Positions 35,966 through 45,228 of a DNA stretch of 64,000 bases are shown here, in pieces. This DNA is from Chitinophaga caseinilytica (GTDB lineage: Bacteria; Bacteroidota; Bacteroidia; Chitinophagales; Chitinophagaceae): contig NZ_CP150096.1 in NCBI RefSeq assembly GCF_038396765.1, positions 2,215,001 through 2,279,000 of the forward strand, written 5' to 3'. The stretch's first letter is position 1. The number at the start of each line of letters is the position of its first letter. The position numbers and the translations under genes were made by a program. Under the pieces are notes generated by a model. That model ran no database searches. It was not told the DNA's origin and saw nothing but the letters and a program-made list of their open reading frames with translations.

Positions 35966-36964
35966 ATGACACAATTCAGCCACACGCAAACCGCCCACTG
36001 TGAAAGCGGCGTAATATCCAACCTCTTCGGCCATCATGGTCTCCAGATCAGCGAGCCCATGGCCTTCGGGATCGGGGCCGGCATCTTTTTCGGCCACCTG
36101 CCTTTCGTGAAAGTGAACGGCGTGCCAGGCACCACCTACCGCATCTGGCCCGGCGCTATCTTTGCCCGCGCCTGCAAACGGCTCGGCGTTACGATGGAAT
36201 CGCGCAAGTTCAGCAGCGTAGACAGCGCCATGAAAACCCTCGACGAACTCGTCGAAGACGGTGTGCCGGTCGGATTGCAGTCCAGCGTCTACTACCTTCC
36301 GTATTTCCCGGAATCGTACCGCTTCCATTTCAACGCGCATAACCTCGTGGTATACGGTAAAGACGGAGACGATTACCTCGTTTCCGACCCCATCATGGAC
36401 ACCGTTACCCGCATCGATACCGAAAACCTCATCCGCGCCCGTTTCGCCAAAGGGTTCCCCGCGCCGAAAGGCAAAATGTACTACCCCGTGAACGTGCCGC
36501 AGGAAGTGGATTTCCGCGATCCGGTGAAAGCCGGTATCGACCAGGCTTGCCATTATATGCTCAAGATCCCCGTGCCCATGTTCGGCGTGAAAGGCATCCG
36601 GTTCCTTGCCAAAAGGATGAAAGATTATCCCGCCAAAGTGGGCGACCGCAAAGCCGCGCTTTACCTGGGCAACGTGATCCGCATGCAGGAAGAGATCGGG
36701 ACCGGCGGCGCAGGGTTCCGGTTCATGTACGCCGCCTTCCTCCAGGAAGCCGGTTCGCTGCTGGACAAGCCCGAGCTGAAAGACGTGGGCCGCGAGCTGA
36801 CGCAGGTGGGCGACGCCTGGCGTAACTTTGCCGCCCATGCTGGCCGCGTCTGCAAAGCGCGCTCGGCCGACAATGTTTCCTACGGCGAACTGGGCAAAAT
36901 GCTCCTGCAGATCGCCGATATGGAAGAAAAAGTATTCCGCCGCCTGTCTACCGTTAAACTCTGA
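35966..36964 (+). CDS. BtrH N-terminal-domain protein (papain-like acyltransferase)
   Basis: 332 aa. The N-terminus TAHCESGVISNLFGHHG carries the conserved His11-Cys12 of BtrH_N domains, followed by MAFGIGAGIFFGHLPF and a C39-peptidase-like HNLVVYGKDGDDYLVSDPI. In butirosin synthesis BtrH moves an acyl group from a carrier protein to an amine. Here, next to an ACP, ketosynthases and DarA/B, it may transfer or ligate the acyl chain to resorcinol or another acceptor; the exact step is unknown. A C-terminal helical part (~180-332) is DUF4872-like. Followed after 11 bp by the ABC ATPase. Confidence 0.82.
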   Translation: MTQFSHTQTAHCESGVISNLFGHHGLQISEPMAFGIGAGIFFGHLPFVKVNGVPGTTYRIWPGAIFARACKRLGVTMESRKFSSVDSAMKTLDELVEDGVPVGLQSSVYYLPYFPESYRFHFNAHNLVVYGKDGDDYLVSDPIMDTVTRIDTENLIRARFAKGFPAPKGKMYYPVNVPQEVDFRDPVKAGIDQACHYMLKIPVPMFGVKGIRFLAKRMKDYPAKVGDRKAALYLGNVIRMQEEIGTGGAGFRFMYAAFLQEAGSLLDKPELKDVGRELTQVGDAWRNFAAHAGRVCKARSADNVSYGELGKMLLQIADMEEKVFRRLSTVKL

Positions 36965-36975
36965 GGAAAAGCGAG

Positions 36976-37722
36976 ATGAACAGCATTGCCGTGAAAGACC
37001 TGGAGAAAACCTACGCCGGAGCACTGACACCCAGTCTCTGCGGGCTTTCGTGCACCTTCGCCGAAGGAACGATCGCCGGGCTCCTCGGGCCCAACGGCGC
37101 CGGGAAGACCACGACGATCTCCATCCTCTGCGGACTGGTGGAAGCCACCGGCGGCAGCGTGGAAATCTTCGGCATGCCACAGGTGCCCGCCAACCGCGAA
37201 GCCATCAAAAGGGCCATCGGCGTGGTGCCCCAGCGCATCGCCCTCTATCCGCAACTGACGGCTTTCGAGAACCTCCGGTATTTCGGGAACCTCTACGGCT
37301 TCAGCGGCAAATCCCTCCGCGAAAAAATCATGCACCACCTCGAAGCTTTCGGGCTGGAAAAGGCCGCACATAAAGAAACCGGGAAATTTTCGGGCGGGAT
37401 GAAACGGCGCGCCAATATCATCGCGTCGATCCTCCACGAGCCAAAGCTCCTCGTGCTCGACGAGCCCACCGCCGGCGTTGATGTACAGTCGCGCAGCATG
37501 ATCCTGCAATTCCTGCGGGATTATAACGCGAAAGGAAACAGCGTCATCTACACCTCGCACCTGCTCGACGAAGCCGAACAGATCTGCGACGAGGTGGCCA
37601 TTATCGACGAAGGGACATTGGTGGTGCAGGGCACGCCCAAAGACCTCGTTGGCCGCCACGGCCATTGCCGCAACCTGGAAGACGTGTTCCTCCATTATAC
37701 CGGCCATGCCGTGCGGGATTAA
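36976..37722 (+). CDS. ABC transporter ATP-binding protein
   Basis: 248 aa single nucleotide-binding domain: Walker A GPNGAGKT (38-45), Q-loop VVPQRIALYPQ, signature FSGGMKRR, Walker B LLVLDEPTAG and H-loop YTSHLLDEAE. Typical drug/lipid-export (DrrA/CcmA-like) class. It pairs with the ABC-2-type permease 12 bp downstream; together they probably export or place the pigment or its precursor. Confidence 0.94.
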   Translation: MNSIAVKDLEKTYAGALTPSLCGLSCTFAEGTIAGLLGPNGAGKTTTISILCGLVEATGGSVEIFGMPQVPANREAIKRAIGVVPQRIALYPQLTAFENLRYFGNLYGFSGKSLREKIMHHLEAFGLEKAAHKETGKFSGGMKRRANIIASILHEPKLLVLDEPTAGVDVQSRSMILQFLRDYNAKGNSVIYTSHLLDEAEQICDEVAIIDEGTLVVQGTPKDLVGRHGHCRNLEDVFLHYTGHAVRD

Positions 37723-37734
37723 ACAAAAGCAATC

Positions 37735-39027
37735 ATGTTAAGGATCATCGCCACGATACGGAAAGAATGGTTATTGCTGCGGCGCGACAAAGCCGGGCTG
37801 GCGCTGCTGTTTGCCATGCCGCTGGTACTGATCACCGTGATGGCCCTCATCCAGGACGCGCCTTTCCGCGATTACCAGGAAGTGAAGTTCGATATTCTCG
37901 CTGTGGATAACGACCATGGCCGGCTCGGACGGTACATCCGCGAAGGGTTGCAGGAAAGCGGGCAATTCAACGTCATCGATTCCATCAACGGCCAGCCATT
38001 GTCGGAGGCAGCGGCAAAAAGCATGGTCGCCGCAGGCAGATACAAGATCAGCATCACCGTTCCCAAAGGCGCTACGGCGGAAATCGTCAGTAATGCCAAC
38101 AAGATCGTGAACGATATTTCGAAGCGGATGGGCCTGCCGTCGCAATTGCCGGTGAAAGCCCTTTCCAACGATTCCCTCGCCGTACAGCTGTATTTCGACC
38201 CCGCGGCCAAGAAAGCCTTCAAAAGCGCCATCCACCAGGCGTTAGACAATTTTCTCACCCAGGTGGAGACCGATCTGCTGCTGGAGCGCATCCAGTTGCA
38301 ACTCCGCAGCCGCGACAGTCTCAGCCAGGACACTTTCCCTGCCATCCGCCTCAAAGCCGTGGCGCTCCGGGAAACAAGCCTGGGAGAGGGGAAACAGATC
38401 GACGTCATCTCCAATTCCGTACAGCACAACGTGCCCGCCTGGAGCATTTTCGCCATGTTTTTCATCGTGATCCCCATCGCCGGGAATATGATCCGCGAGC
38501 GGGAAGACGGGAGCCTGGTAAGGATGAAGCTCATCCCCGGGAATTACTTGTCCGTTCTCACCGGGAAACTGCTGTTTTTCGTCGGCATATGTATTGTACA
38601 GTTTTACCTGATGATCATGGTGGGATTGTATTTGCTGCCGATGATGGGCCTTCCGAAGCTGCAGCTGGGGGTAGACCATGTGGCGGGATTCCTCGTGGCG
38701 GCGAGCATCGGCGTAACGGCCACGGCATACGGCATCCTCATCGGGACGATCTTCAAAACGCCCAACCAGGCGCTGAATTTCGGGGCGGTGAGCATCGTGA
38801 TCCTCAGCGCTATCGGTGGCATCTGGATCCCGCTGGAGATCATGCCGGAATCGATGCAGATGATAGGACGGTTGTCGCCCCTGAGCTGGGGGCTGGACGC
38901 CATCAATGATATTTTCCTGCGCAACGGCCATATCCGGCTCGTGCTGCCCGATATCGCCAAGCTGCTGGGATGCGGCGGGGCCATGCTGGTAGTGGCGGCG
39001 GTGGTGGAGCAGCGCAGGATCGGATAA
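37735..39027 (+). CDS. ABC-2-type transporter permease
   Basis: 430 aa. One N-terminal membrane segment (~24-44, GLALLFAMPLVLITVMALI), a long extracytoplasmic domain (~50-235), then five hydrophobic segments (WSIFAMFFIVIPIAGNMI; LLFFVGICIVQFYLMIMVGL; VAGFLVAASIGVTATAYGI; FGAVSIVILSAIGGIWIPL; CGGAMLVVAAVVEQ). This is the ABC-2 half-transporter form of efflux systems, functioning as a dimer with the upstream ATPase. Part of the flexirubin-type operon. Confidence 0.9.
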   Translation: MLRIIATIRKEWLLLRRDKAGLALLFAMPLVLITVMALIQDAPFRDYQEVKFDILAVDNDHGRLGRYIREGLQESGQFNVIDSINGQPLSEAAAKSMVAAGRYKISITVPKGATAEIVSNANKIVNDISKRMGLPSQLPVKALSNDSLAVQLYFDPAAKKAFKSAIHQALDNFLTQVETDLLLERIQLQLRSRDSLSQDTFPAIRLKAVALRETSLGEGKQIDVISNSVQHNVPAWSIFAMFFIVIPIAGNMIREREDGSLVRMKLIPGNYLSVLTGKLLFFVGICIVQFYLMIMVGLYLLPMMGLPKLQLGVDHVAGFLVAASIGVTATAYGILIGTIFKTPNQALNFGAVSIVILSAIGGIWIPLEIMPESMQMIGRLSPLSWGLDAINDIFLRNGHIRLVLPDIAKLLGCGGAMLVVAAVVEQRRIG

Positions 39028-39104
39028 AGAACATTTTCTTAACAACGGTAAAACAATTAATTTTACCCCCTGGAATACGCCGTGGGCGTAAAACCTACAA
39101 CAAC

Positions 39105-39362
39105 ATGGAAGCATTAAAACTGAAACTCAAACAGCAGATCATCGAAGCCCTGAACCTGCAGGATACCAAACCGGAAGACATTGACGACAATGCCCCCCTG
39201 TTTGGCGAAGGCCTCGGGCTCGACAGCATCGATTCGCTGGAACTGATGGTGTTGCTGGAAAGAAACTACAAGATCAAAGTGGAAGACCCCCGCGAAGGCC
39301 GTAAGATCCTTCAGAGCGTTCAATCCATGGCAGAATTCATTATGAGCAAACAGGCGGCCTGA
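39105..39362 (+). CDS. Acyl carrier protein
   Basis: 85 aa from ATG 39105. The phosphopantetheine attachment site is Ser41 in LGLDSIDSLEL. Other typical ACP traits: acidic, four-helix pattern and LFGEGLGLDSID. An in-frame Met at 38970 lies within the preceding permease gene and is rejected. It should carry the growing chain for the two ketosynthase-type proteins that follow (20 bp to the next gene) and serve as donor to DarB or the BtrH-like protein. Confidence 0.92.
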   Translation: MEALKLKLKQQIIEALNLQDTKPEDIDDNAPLFGEGLGLDSIDSLELMVLLERNYKIKVEDPREGRKILQSVQSMAEFIMSKQAA

Positions 39363-39382
39363 TCCCGCCCCGCATAGACCGT

Positions 39383-40597
39383 ATGGCAGAACGTGTGCTG
39401 ATAACAGGGATGGGTATGATCTCCGCCATCGGGAATAACGTGGAGGAGAATTTCCGCAGCCTCCGGGCGCAACGGAGCGGCATCGGCTATTCACAGTTCG
39501 TGGATACCATTCACCGTAATGTGCTTCCGGTAGGGGAAGTGAAATGTTCGTCGGAAGAACTGGCGAAGATGGCCGGCCTCCCCGATACCACAGGCTTCAC
39601 CCGCACCACGCTCCTCGGGCTCGTGGCCATGCAGGAAGCCCTTCGCTCCGCCGGCATCACCAATGCCGCCGAAACCCCGACCGCCTTCATCAACGCATCC
39701 ACCGTTGGCGGCATGTGCGACACCGAGAAAATCTATTTCGATATCCTCGACCCCCAAAAGGAAGGTACCTTCCTCCAGCTCATCGATACCCTCGATTGTG
39801 CGGACTGTACCCAGCGCATCGCCGACGAAACGGGCCTCACAGCATATGTCACCACCATCAGTACCGCCTGCTCCTCGTCGGCCAACGCGCTCATGTACGG
39901 CGCGCGGCTCATCCGCGCGGGGCTCGTAGACAGGGCGGTGTGCGGCGGGACAGAAGCGCTCACGCGGTTTACCATCAATGGTTTCAATTCCCTCAAGAAT
40001 ATCGATAAAAGGCATTGCCTGCCGTTCGACAATGATCGTAACGGTCTGAACCTGGGCGAAGGCGCGGCGTATCTCGTGCTGGAATCGGAAAGTTTCGCAC
40101 AGCGCCGCAAAGCGAGGCCCATGGCCGAACTGAGCGGGTGGTGCAATACCAACGAAGCCTTCCATCCCACGTCTCCCTCGCCCGAGGGAGACGGTGCCTT
40201 CGAAGCCATGCGGAAAGCCCTGGAAATGGGCGGACTTACGCCGGCAGACGTGCAGTACGTGAATGTGCACGGCACGGCTACGTTGAACAACGACGTGTCG
40301 GAAGGCCGGGCGTTGGAAAGGCTCTTCGGCGACGAGGTGCCGGCGTTCAGCTCCACCAAGCCCTTTACCGGCCATACCCTCGCGGCAGCCGGGGCCATCG
40401 AGGCGATCTATTCCGTGCTGGCGATCAACCGGCAGATGATCTGGCCGAACCTCAACTTTACGACGCGCATGGAAGAGCTGCGCATCTCGCCGGAAACGCG
40501 CCTGCTGGAAGAATCGCCCGTGAAGAACGTGGTGTCCAACTCCTTCGGGTTCGGCGGCAACAATGCATCACTCGTGATCAGTAAATATGGAAATTAA
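39383..40597 (+). CDS. Beta-ketoacyl-ACP synthase II-type ketosynthase
   Basis: 404 aa. Active-site Cys in STACSSSANAL, His in VNVHGTATLNND and His in GHTLAAAGAIEA, the complete Cys-His-His triad. In aryl-polyene/flexirubin clusters this KS extends the polyene chain together with the chain-length-factor-like partner encoded immediately after it (11-bp overlap). Ends with the standard NSFGFGGNNASLV. Confidence 0.93.
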   Translation: MAERVLITGMGMISAIGNNVEENFRSLRAQRSGIGYSQFVDTIHRNVLPVGEVKCSSEELAKMAGLPDTTGFTRTTLLGLVAMQEALRSAGITNAAETPTAFINASTVGGMCDTEKIYFDILDPQKEGTFLQLIDTLDCADCTQRIADETGLTAYVTTISTACSSSANALMYGARLIRAGLVDRAVCGGTEALTRFTINGFNSLKNIDKRHCLPFDNDRNGLNLGEGAAYLVLESESFAQRRKARPMAELSGWCNTNEAFHPTSPSPEGDGAFEAMRKALEMGGLTPADVQYVNVHGTATLNNDVSEGRALERLFGDEVPAFSSTKPFTGHTLAAAGAIEAIYSVLAINRQMIWPNLNFTTRMEELRISPETRLLEESPVKNVVSNSFGFGGNNASLVISKYGN

Positions 40598-41603
40598 GTG
40601 CTACATACAGGCCAGTGCGGCGATTTCCCCGCAACAGAGCTTTTCGGGGGATTATGTACCGCAGTTCCTCCCGCTCGAAGAGCGGAACCTCCTGCGCGCG
40701 CAGGAGCCGGGATACGCGGGGTTCATTCCGCCCAACAGCCTGCGCCGTATGAGCCGACTGCTCAAAATGGGGCTCACGGCGGCTTTGCAATGCCTTCGTA
40801 ACGCCAACGCCCCCGTGCCCGGGGCTATCATCACGGGAACGGGCCGCGGCAGCCTGCAAGACACGGAGAAGTTCCTCCACGATATCCGCACTTACGAAGA
40901 AACGGCGCTCAATCCCACGCCGTTCATCCAATCCACCTATAACTCCGTGAACGGCCTCATTGCCCTGCAACAGCAGTGCACAGATTATAACAATACGTTT
41001 GTGCATAGGGGTTTCTCCTTCGAACACGCCCTGCTCGACAGCCTCCTGCAGATCCAGGAGGGCAATGCGGAAAGTGTGCTGGCAGGTGGTTTCGACGAAA
41101 TGACGGTGGAGCATTTCTTCATCAAAAGCCGCATCGGCTACTGGAAAACCGCGCTCACCCAGCCGGCGGATTTGCTGGCGTCCCAAACACCGGGCACCAT
41201 TGCCGGAGAAGGTGCTGTGTTTTTCCTCGTCGGCACGCAACCCGCGCCGGTCGAAGTGAAAGGCATACAGATGCTTTACAAGCCTTCGCCTGAACAGGTG
41301 GCTTCCGCGGTCGCACAATTCCTGCAAAAGCAGGGTGTGAGCGTAGGAGACGTGGATTTACTCGTCAGCGGCCGCAATGGCGACACGCGGTTCGATCATT
41401 TCTACGATGCTGTAGAAAACGTACTTCCATCTTCCGCTTCTAATATCTCCTTCAAACAATATTGCGGCGAATACGATACCGCAGGCGCTTTCGGGATGTG
41501 GACCGCCCAGCAGGAACTGCTTTCCGGCCGTCACAAAACGGCGCTGGTGTATAATCATTTCTACGGGGAACAGCATACGTTCATCCTGTTGCAAAAGCAT
41601 TGA
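40587..41603 (+). CDS. Ketosynthase-like chain-length-factor protein (lacks active Cys)
   Basis: 338 aa, thiolase-like but degenerate. The region where the ketosynthase nucleophile is expected reads STYNSVNGLIALQQQC with no Cys at the elbow, and no second VxVHGTxT His motif is found; the C-terminal part is shortened. This fits 'beta-ketoacyl synthase chain length factor' (Ketoacyl-synt_2) proteins that dimerise with an active KS in aryl-polyene synthesis. It overlaps the upstream KS by 11 bp, supporting a stoichiometric complex. Last gene of the cluster in this window; a terminator follows. Confidence 0.82.
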   Translation: MEIKCYIQASAAISPQQSFSGDYVPQFLPLEERNLLRAQEPGYAGFIPPNSLRRMSRLLKMGLTAALQCLRNANAPVPGAIITGTGRGSLQDTEKFLHDIRTYEETALNPTPFIQSTYNSVNGLIALQQQCTDYNNTFVHRGFSFEHALLDSLLQIQEGNAESVLAGGFDEMTVEHFFIKSRIGYWKTALTQPADLLASQTPGTIAGEGAVFFLVGTQPAPVEVKGIQMLYKPSPEQVASAVAQFLQKQGVSVGDVDLLVSGRNGDTRFDHFYDAVENVLPSSASNISFKQYCGEYDTAGAFGMWTAQQELLSGRHKTALVYNHFYGEQHTFILLQKH

Positions 41604-41626
41604 CCCTTTCTGATGTAAAATTATTG

Positions 41627-41661
41627 AAAGCCGCATCGATCCTGCATCGCAGCGGCTTTTT
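41627..41661 (+). terminator. Terminator of the flexirubin-type operon
   Basis: Stem AAAGCCGC / GCGGCTTT with inner CGAT/ATCG pairs, followed by TTTTT. It overlaps the stop codon of the convergent gene by 2 bp. Confidence 0.8.
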
Positions 41662-42226
41662 ATTGCGGGGGACATTGTTCCCAGGCGCCTGCTGGTTCCA
41701 ATCTCAGGCTCGTTTCGCTTTCATGTACCAGGGAAATGTAATTCCGGCCATCAGCAGTACGAAAGGTGACGATGTACATAGGGGAGGGAACGGTTGCTTT
41801 TTCGAGTTTGATTAGCAGTGCTTCCTTTATTTCTCCGGCCTGGAGCAATGGAAGCAGGGTGAACAGGTTTTTGCGGGTGTAAGAAGTTGCGCGGAGGATA
41901 GCGGTTACTTTGCTGATATCTTCCGGGAAGATGTCAGAATAGGCGATGGCTTCCCGGATCTCCTCCCAAAGCGGCTGTTTCCTTACCTGCCATTTTTCCC
42001 GGTTGTACGTCCACGAAGTGGCGACGCCGGTAGCGAGGATGGAAATGAGCAGCACGAGCGACAGCACCCCGGCGGACAGGCAGATGCAGATGAGAATAAG
42101 GAACGTGGCGAAGAATATTTGCCAAAGCTTTGGTTCTCTTGCCTTGCTTTCGGAAAAAGTAGACCGGAACGCTCCGTAAATGAGAACGAAGTGAATCGGA
42201 AGCAATAGGAGCATGAGGGCTTGCAT
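41660..42226 (-). CDS. Hypothetical membrane protein
   Basis: 188 aa. Two hydrophobic segments at the N-terminus (MLLLLPIHFVLIYGAF; LWQIFFATFLILICICLSAGVLSLVLLISIL), the second long enough for two helices, followed by a soluble ~110-residue domain (EEIREAIAYSDIFPEDISKVTAILRATSYTRKNL) that ends Pro-rich. No family is recognised. Convergent with the flexirubin-type operon; the next gene on the same strand ends 75 bp upstream. Confidence 0.65.
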   Translation of the reverse strand: MQALMLLLLPIHFVLIYGAFRSTFSESKAREPKLWQIFFATFLILICICLSAGVLSLVLLISILATGVATSWTYNREKWQVRKQPLWEEIREAIAYSDIFPEDISKVTAILRATSYTRKNLFTLLPLLQAGEIKEALLIKLEKATVPSPMYIVTFRTADGRNYISLVHESETSLRLEPAGAWEQCPPQ

Positions 42227-42300
42227 AGGTATGGGAATCGTATAGTTGAAAGATATGGAAATACTTGCATATAATGATGGGATAATGAATGTCGACGATT

Positions 42301-42573
42301 TTAAGACGTTTTTTCGAGGGCGGCTTCAATTCTGAAAAGCCTGTCTTCAATGGGTTTTAACCTGATCTCGATGAGGTTGAACCGGGTGTGGATAAGATCA
42401 AATTGATTTTCGATATCGTCAAATCGACCTTCGTAAGTGCAACTGCGGGATTCAACCGGATACGTTTTTTTGAGCTCCTCCGTTTTTTGAACGATAATAT
42501 TCATGGCTTGCTGGATGCCGGCCTGCGAGGCGATGAGCGTTTCGATAAATTTCTGCATGAATTTTTCACACAT
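42301..42573 (-). CDS. Small coiled-coil protein
   Basis: 90 aa from the Met at 42573. The frame is open to 42651, but that part translates the terminator hairpin of the upstream gene, so the later Met is preferred (42558 is also possible). The C-terminal half has a heptad-like repeat of RFxxIExxF/L (GRFDDIENQFDLIHTRFNLI, EIRLKPIEDRLFRIE), related to the repeats of the 180-aa protein just upstream; the two are probably paralogues. Function unknown. Confidence 0.6.
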   Translation of the reverse strand: MCEKFMQKFIETLIASQAGIQQAMNIIVQKTEELKKTYPVESRSCTYEGRFDDIENQFDLIHTRFNLIEIRLKPIEDRLFRIEAALEKTS

Positions 42574-42615
42574 GGAAGCAATGACAATTTTAAAAGTGAT
42601 GGAAAACTTTTTCTG

Positions 42616-42649
42616 AAAAAAAAGCAGCGTCTCCAAATGAAGACGCTGC
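42616..42649 (-). terminator. Terminator of the coiled-coil gene at 42710
   Basis: Stem GCAGCGTCT / AGACGCTGC with an 8-nt loop; T8 follows on the minus strand. Confidence 0.88.
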
Positions 42650-42709
42650 ATATTGTATTAACAGAAGGATGCAGAACATGGGATGATTTGAGAATTGGAC
42701 AAGGCACTG

Positions 42710-43252
42710 TCAGGCCATCGCGTTGTTCGGTTCCGTGTTGTAGCCCGACCACTGTTTGAGAAGATAGATGTCGCCTTCGACATGAGTGAACTTGGTATCC
42801 ATCTTTTCTTCCAGGGTGTCGAACCGTTTGTCAACTTCGTCGAATCTTTTGTCAACTTCGCCAAATCTTTTGTCAACTTCATCGAACCGTTTGTCAACCT
42901 CGTTGAATCTTTTGTCAACTTCGTTGAATCTTTGGTCGGTTTTGGTTTCCAGCGCTTCAAGTTTCTCCTCTACGGCAACAATTCTTTCTAGCACCATATC
43001 GAATTGTTTGCTTTGGGCTTCAAAACCTTTATCAACCTTTCTCTCAAGGTCAATAAATCTGCCTTCAAGTGAATTAAATCTCCCTTCCAGCGCATTGAAT
43101 CTTCCCTGAAAGGCGTGGAATTGGGAAGTCAGGGAATCGAATTTCATGTTTATTGAAAGTATGTTTTCAATAAGCAAATTCATCTTGGTGTCCTGTTGTG
43201 CCACAAAAGTCTGAAGCACTGTTACCATCGTTTGTGTCTGTTGTTCTGTCAT
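42710..43252 (-). CDS. Coiled-coil protein with exact heptad repeats
   Basis: 180 aa. After an N-terminal part (MTEQQTQTMVTVLQTFVAQQD) come several heptads RFNALEG/RFNSLEG, a middle helix (DMVLERIVAVEEKLEALETK) and six consecutive copies of the heptad RFxEVDK before LEEKMDTKF. No signal peptide or membrane segment. Such proteins form long parallel coiled coils; the composition resembles phage-tail-fibre-like and Bdr-like repeat proteins, but no family can be assigned. At DNA level the heptads are 21-bp tandem repeats. A 9-bp palindrome covers its start codon. Confidence 0.72.
   Translation of the reverse strand: MTEQQTQTMVTVLQTFVAQQDTKMNLLIENILSINMKFDSLTSQFHAFQGRFNALEGRFNSLEGRFIDLERKVDKGFEAQSKQFDMVLERIVAVEEKLEALETKTDQRFNEVDKRFNEVDKRFDEVDKRFGEVDKRFDEVDKRFDTLEEKMDTKFTHVEGDIYLLKQWSGYNTEPNNAMA
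42819..42935. repeat. 21-bp in-frame tandem repeat
   Basis: Five to six copies of about GAA(T/C)C(T/G)TTTGTCAACTTCGT on the + strand, each encoding one RFxEVDK heptad of the minus-strand gene. Nearly identical at DNA level, so copy number could change by slippage in whole heptads without breaking the frame. Confidence 0.85.
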
Positions 43253-43363
43253 GCATTCAAATTTTAAAAGTTATTGAATGCAGCGAATGTATTTTTTTCG
43301 GCTACACAAATATTTTTCCAACACTATTTTCCAAAAATTCTGGAAACGATATTCTCACAACCA

Positions 43364-45120
43364 TCATTTCACCACCCTGAACACCGGGTACCGCATGAAT
43401 CCCGGCTCGTTCCACGGCGATTGGCGATACACGAAATTCAGCTGCGCGGAACCGCTTTTTGCGAACGTGGAATCCCCGGCACGGCGCTCTTCCAATGCCT
43501 TCCGCACTTCGGGGTGCGACCGTAAAAATTCGCCCGCCGTGTCTTCAAACACATAAGACGAATACCCTTCCTTCTGCCCCAATATGGCGTCGAAGAAATT
43601 CCAGGCCAGGAAGGAATCCGCGCCCCCCGGTTCCAGCGTCTCCACCAAATACCGGTTGGCCACCTGGTCCATGGGAATATACCAATCCCCCTTCCGGAAC
43701 GCGATCCGCTGTCTGGACGTTTCCGTCTTCACCCCGAAATGCAGATAATGCTTCTCATAGGGCGACGTCACCGTTTTGAAATCCTTGATGGTATACGTTT
43801 CCACTTCGATCGTGGTATCTCGCTGCAAACGGCGCATCTTCACCTGGTTTCCCTGCAGCAGCCCGATCACGGCCCACCACCCCTGCGGGATGATATACGC
43901 TTCCGGCCGCGTCACGAAATTGCCGGGCTCAAAGTGATTGAAGATGCGGATCTGCTTTTCGTAGGGCTTCGATCTGTCGTAAAACAGTCGTGGTAAACCG
44001 GACACTTCGCTCGGTTTGTAACCCGCCTCGAACCCTTTGAAAGTGTACCACTGCGGTTTGTTCATATCGGGCTCCCAGCTCAGGGGGAATTTTTCCTGCG
44101 TTTTGACTGCGGCTTTCGTGGCGTCGCGGAGGGCCTTGATCCGGGCGCTGTTCTCCGACGTGAACCGGATGAAACACTCCATGAGGGCGTAAGTGGCCTC
44201 CACGCGCTGTTTGTAAGGCTTCAGCATATGTGTTTCAGGCACAAACCCGAAAGTATGGAACAGGGTCGTGTAGCCGCTGGAATAACGGGGCCCGTCGGCG
44301 AAGGCGGTCCACCCACTGTCGGGCGTTGGCCCGAAATGGTTCACGTACGGCAGCAGATCGTACCCTTTTTCCTGCATCATTTTGTACAGCGCCGGTTCGA
44401 AGGTATCGTGGAGCCAGGCGCCCATGGGCCCGCCGAGTTTGCCGTGCTGGGTAGACAGCAAGGTCATAATATGCTGATAATCAGCTCCATTGCTGACGTG
44501 ATTGTCTATGAAGACGTCCGGGTCGGTGAGGTGGTAGATTTGGTGGAAAGTGCTGGCATTGCGGGAATCGGCTTTGATGAAATCCCGGTTGAGGTCGAGG
44601 TTCTGGGCGTTTCCGCGGGAGCCGAAGGCGTCCGGGCCGTTCTGGTCTACCCGGTAAAATTCCGAGCGGTTGAGCGATCCGCCGATGTTATATAGCGGGA
44701 TGATGGCGAGGGTCACGTTGGCGGGGAGCTTTTTTTGCCCAGGCAGATGTCGCGCGCGAGCATCATGGTGGCGTCTATGCCATCGGGCTCGCCGGGATGG
44801 ATGCCGTTGTTGATGAGGATGATGCGCCGGTTTTTGCGGTGCAGGCTCGCATAATCGAAGTCGCGGTCGGGCGACAGGGTCACCAGGTGCAGGGGGAATC
44901 CGGCGTCTGTAGACCCGATTTCGCGGATATGGAGCTGTGGGAAGCGGCGGACGAGCATCTTCCAGTAATCGATGCATTCGGCGTAGGTGACGGTTTCCCG
45001 GGCGCCGGAGCGTTCATATTTTGTGGTAAGGTCTTGAGCCTGAGTGGTTTGGAACGATGCGGCCAAAAGGGCTGCCAGGGCGAGGGGGCGCCATTTGCGG
45101 TTTAGACTGTTGAAAATCAA
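43364..45120 (-). pseudogene. Exported M14-family zinc carboxypeptidase, interrupted by a one-base frameshift
   Basis: Read across the break the product is about 585 aa. Signal peptide (WRPLALAALLAASFQTTQAQ) from an apparent TTG start at 45120; a stop lies just upstream and no ATG is available. The zinc motif NNGIHPGEPDG supplies His and Glu; ICLGKK then meets a run of seven T (+ strand, 44730-44736). In the -1 frame the protein continues KLPANVTLAIIPLYNIGG.. with RGNAQNLDLNRDF, third ligand region FIDNHVSNG and catalytic Glu in FVPETHMLKPY, to 43364. One extra A makes LGKKKLPANV. Mutation, slippage or sequencing error are all possible. Confidence 0.85.
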
Positions 45121-45228
45121 TGGTTAATGATTTGATTGTTAGGAAGGTGGTGTAAATATACGGCAATAGGGGGATTCCTTCAGGGGTGGGGTGGATATTT
45201 GAGCAGGGGGGCGGGAGTACGGGAAATG

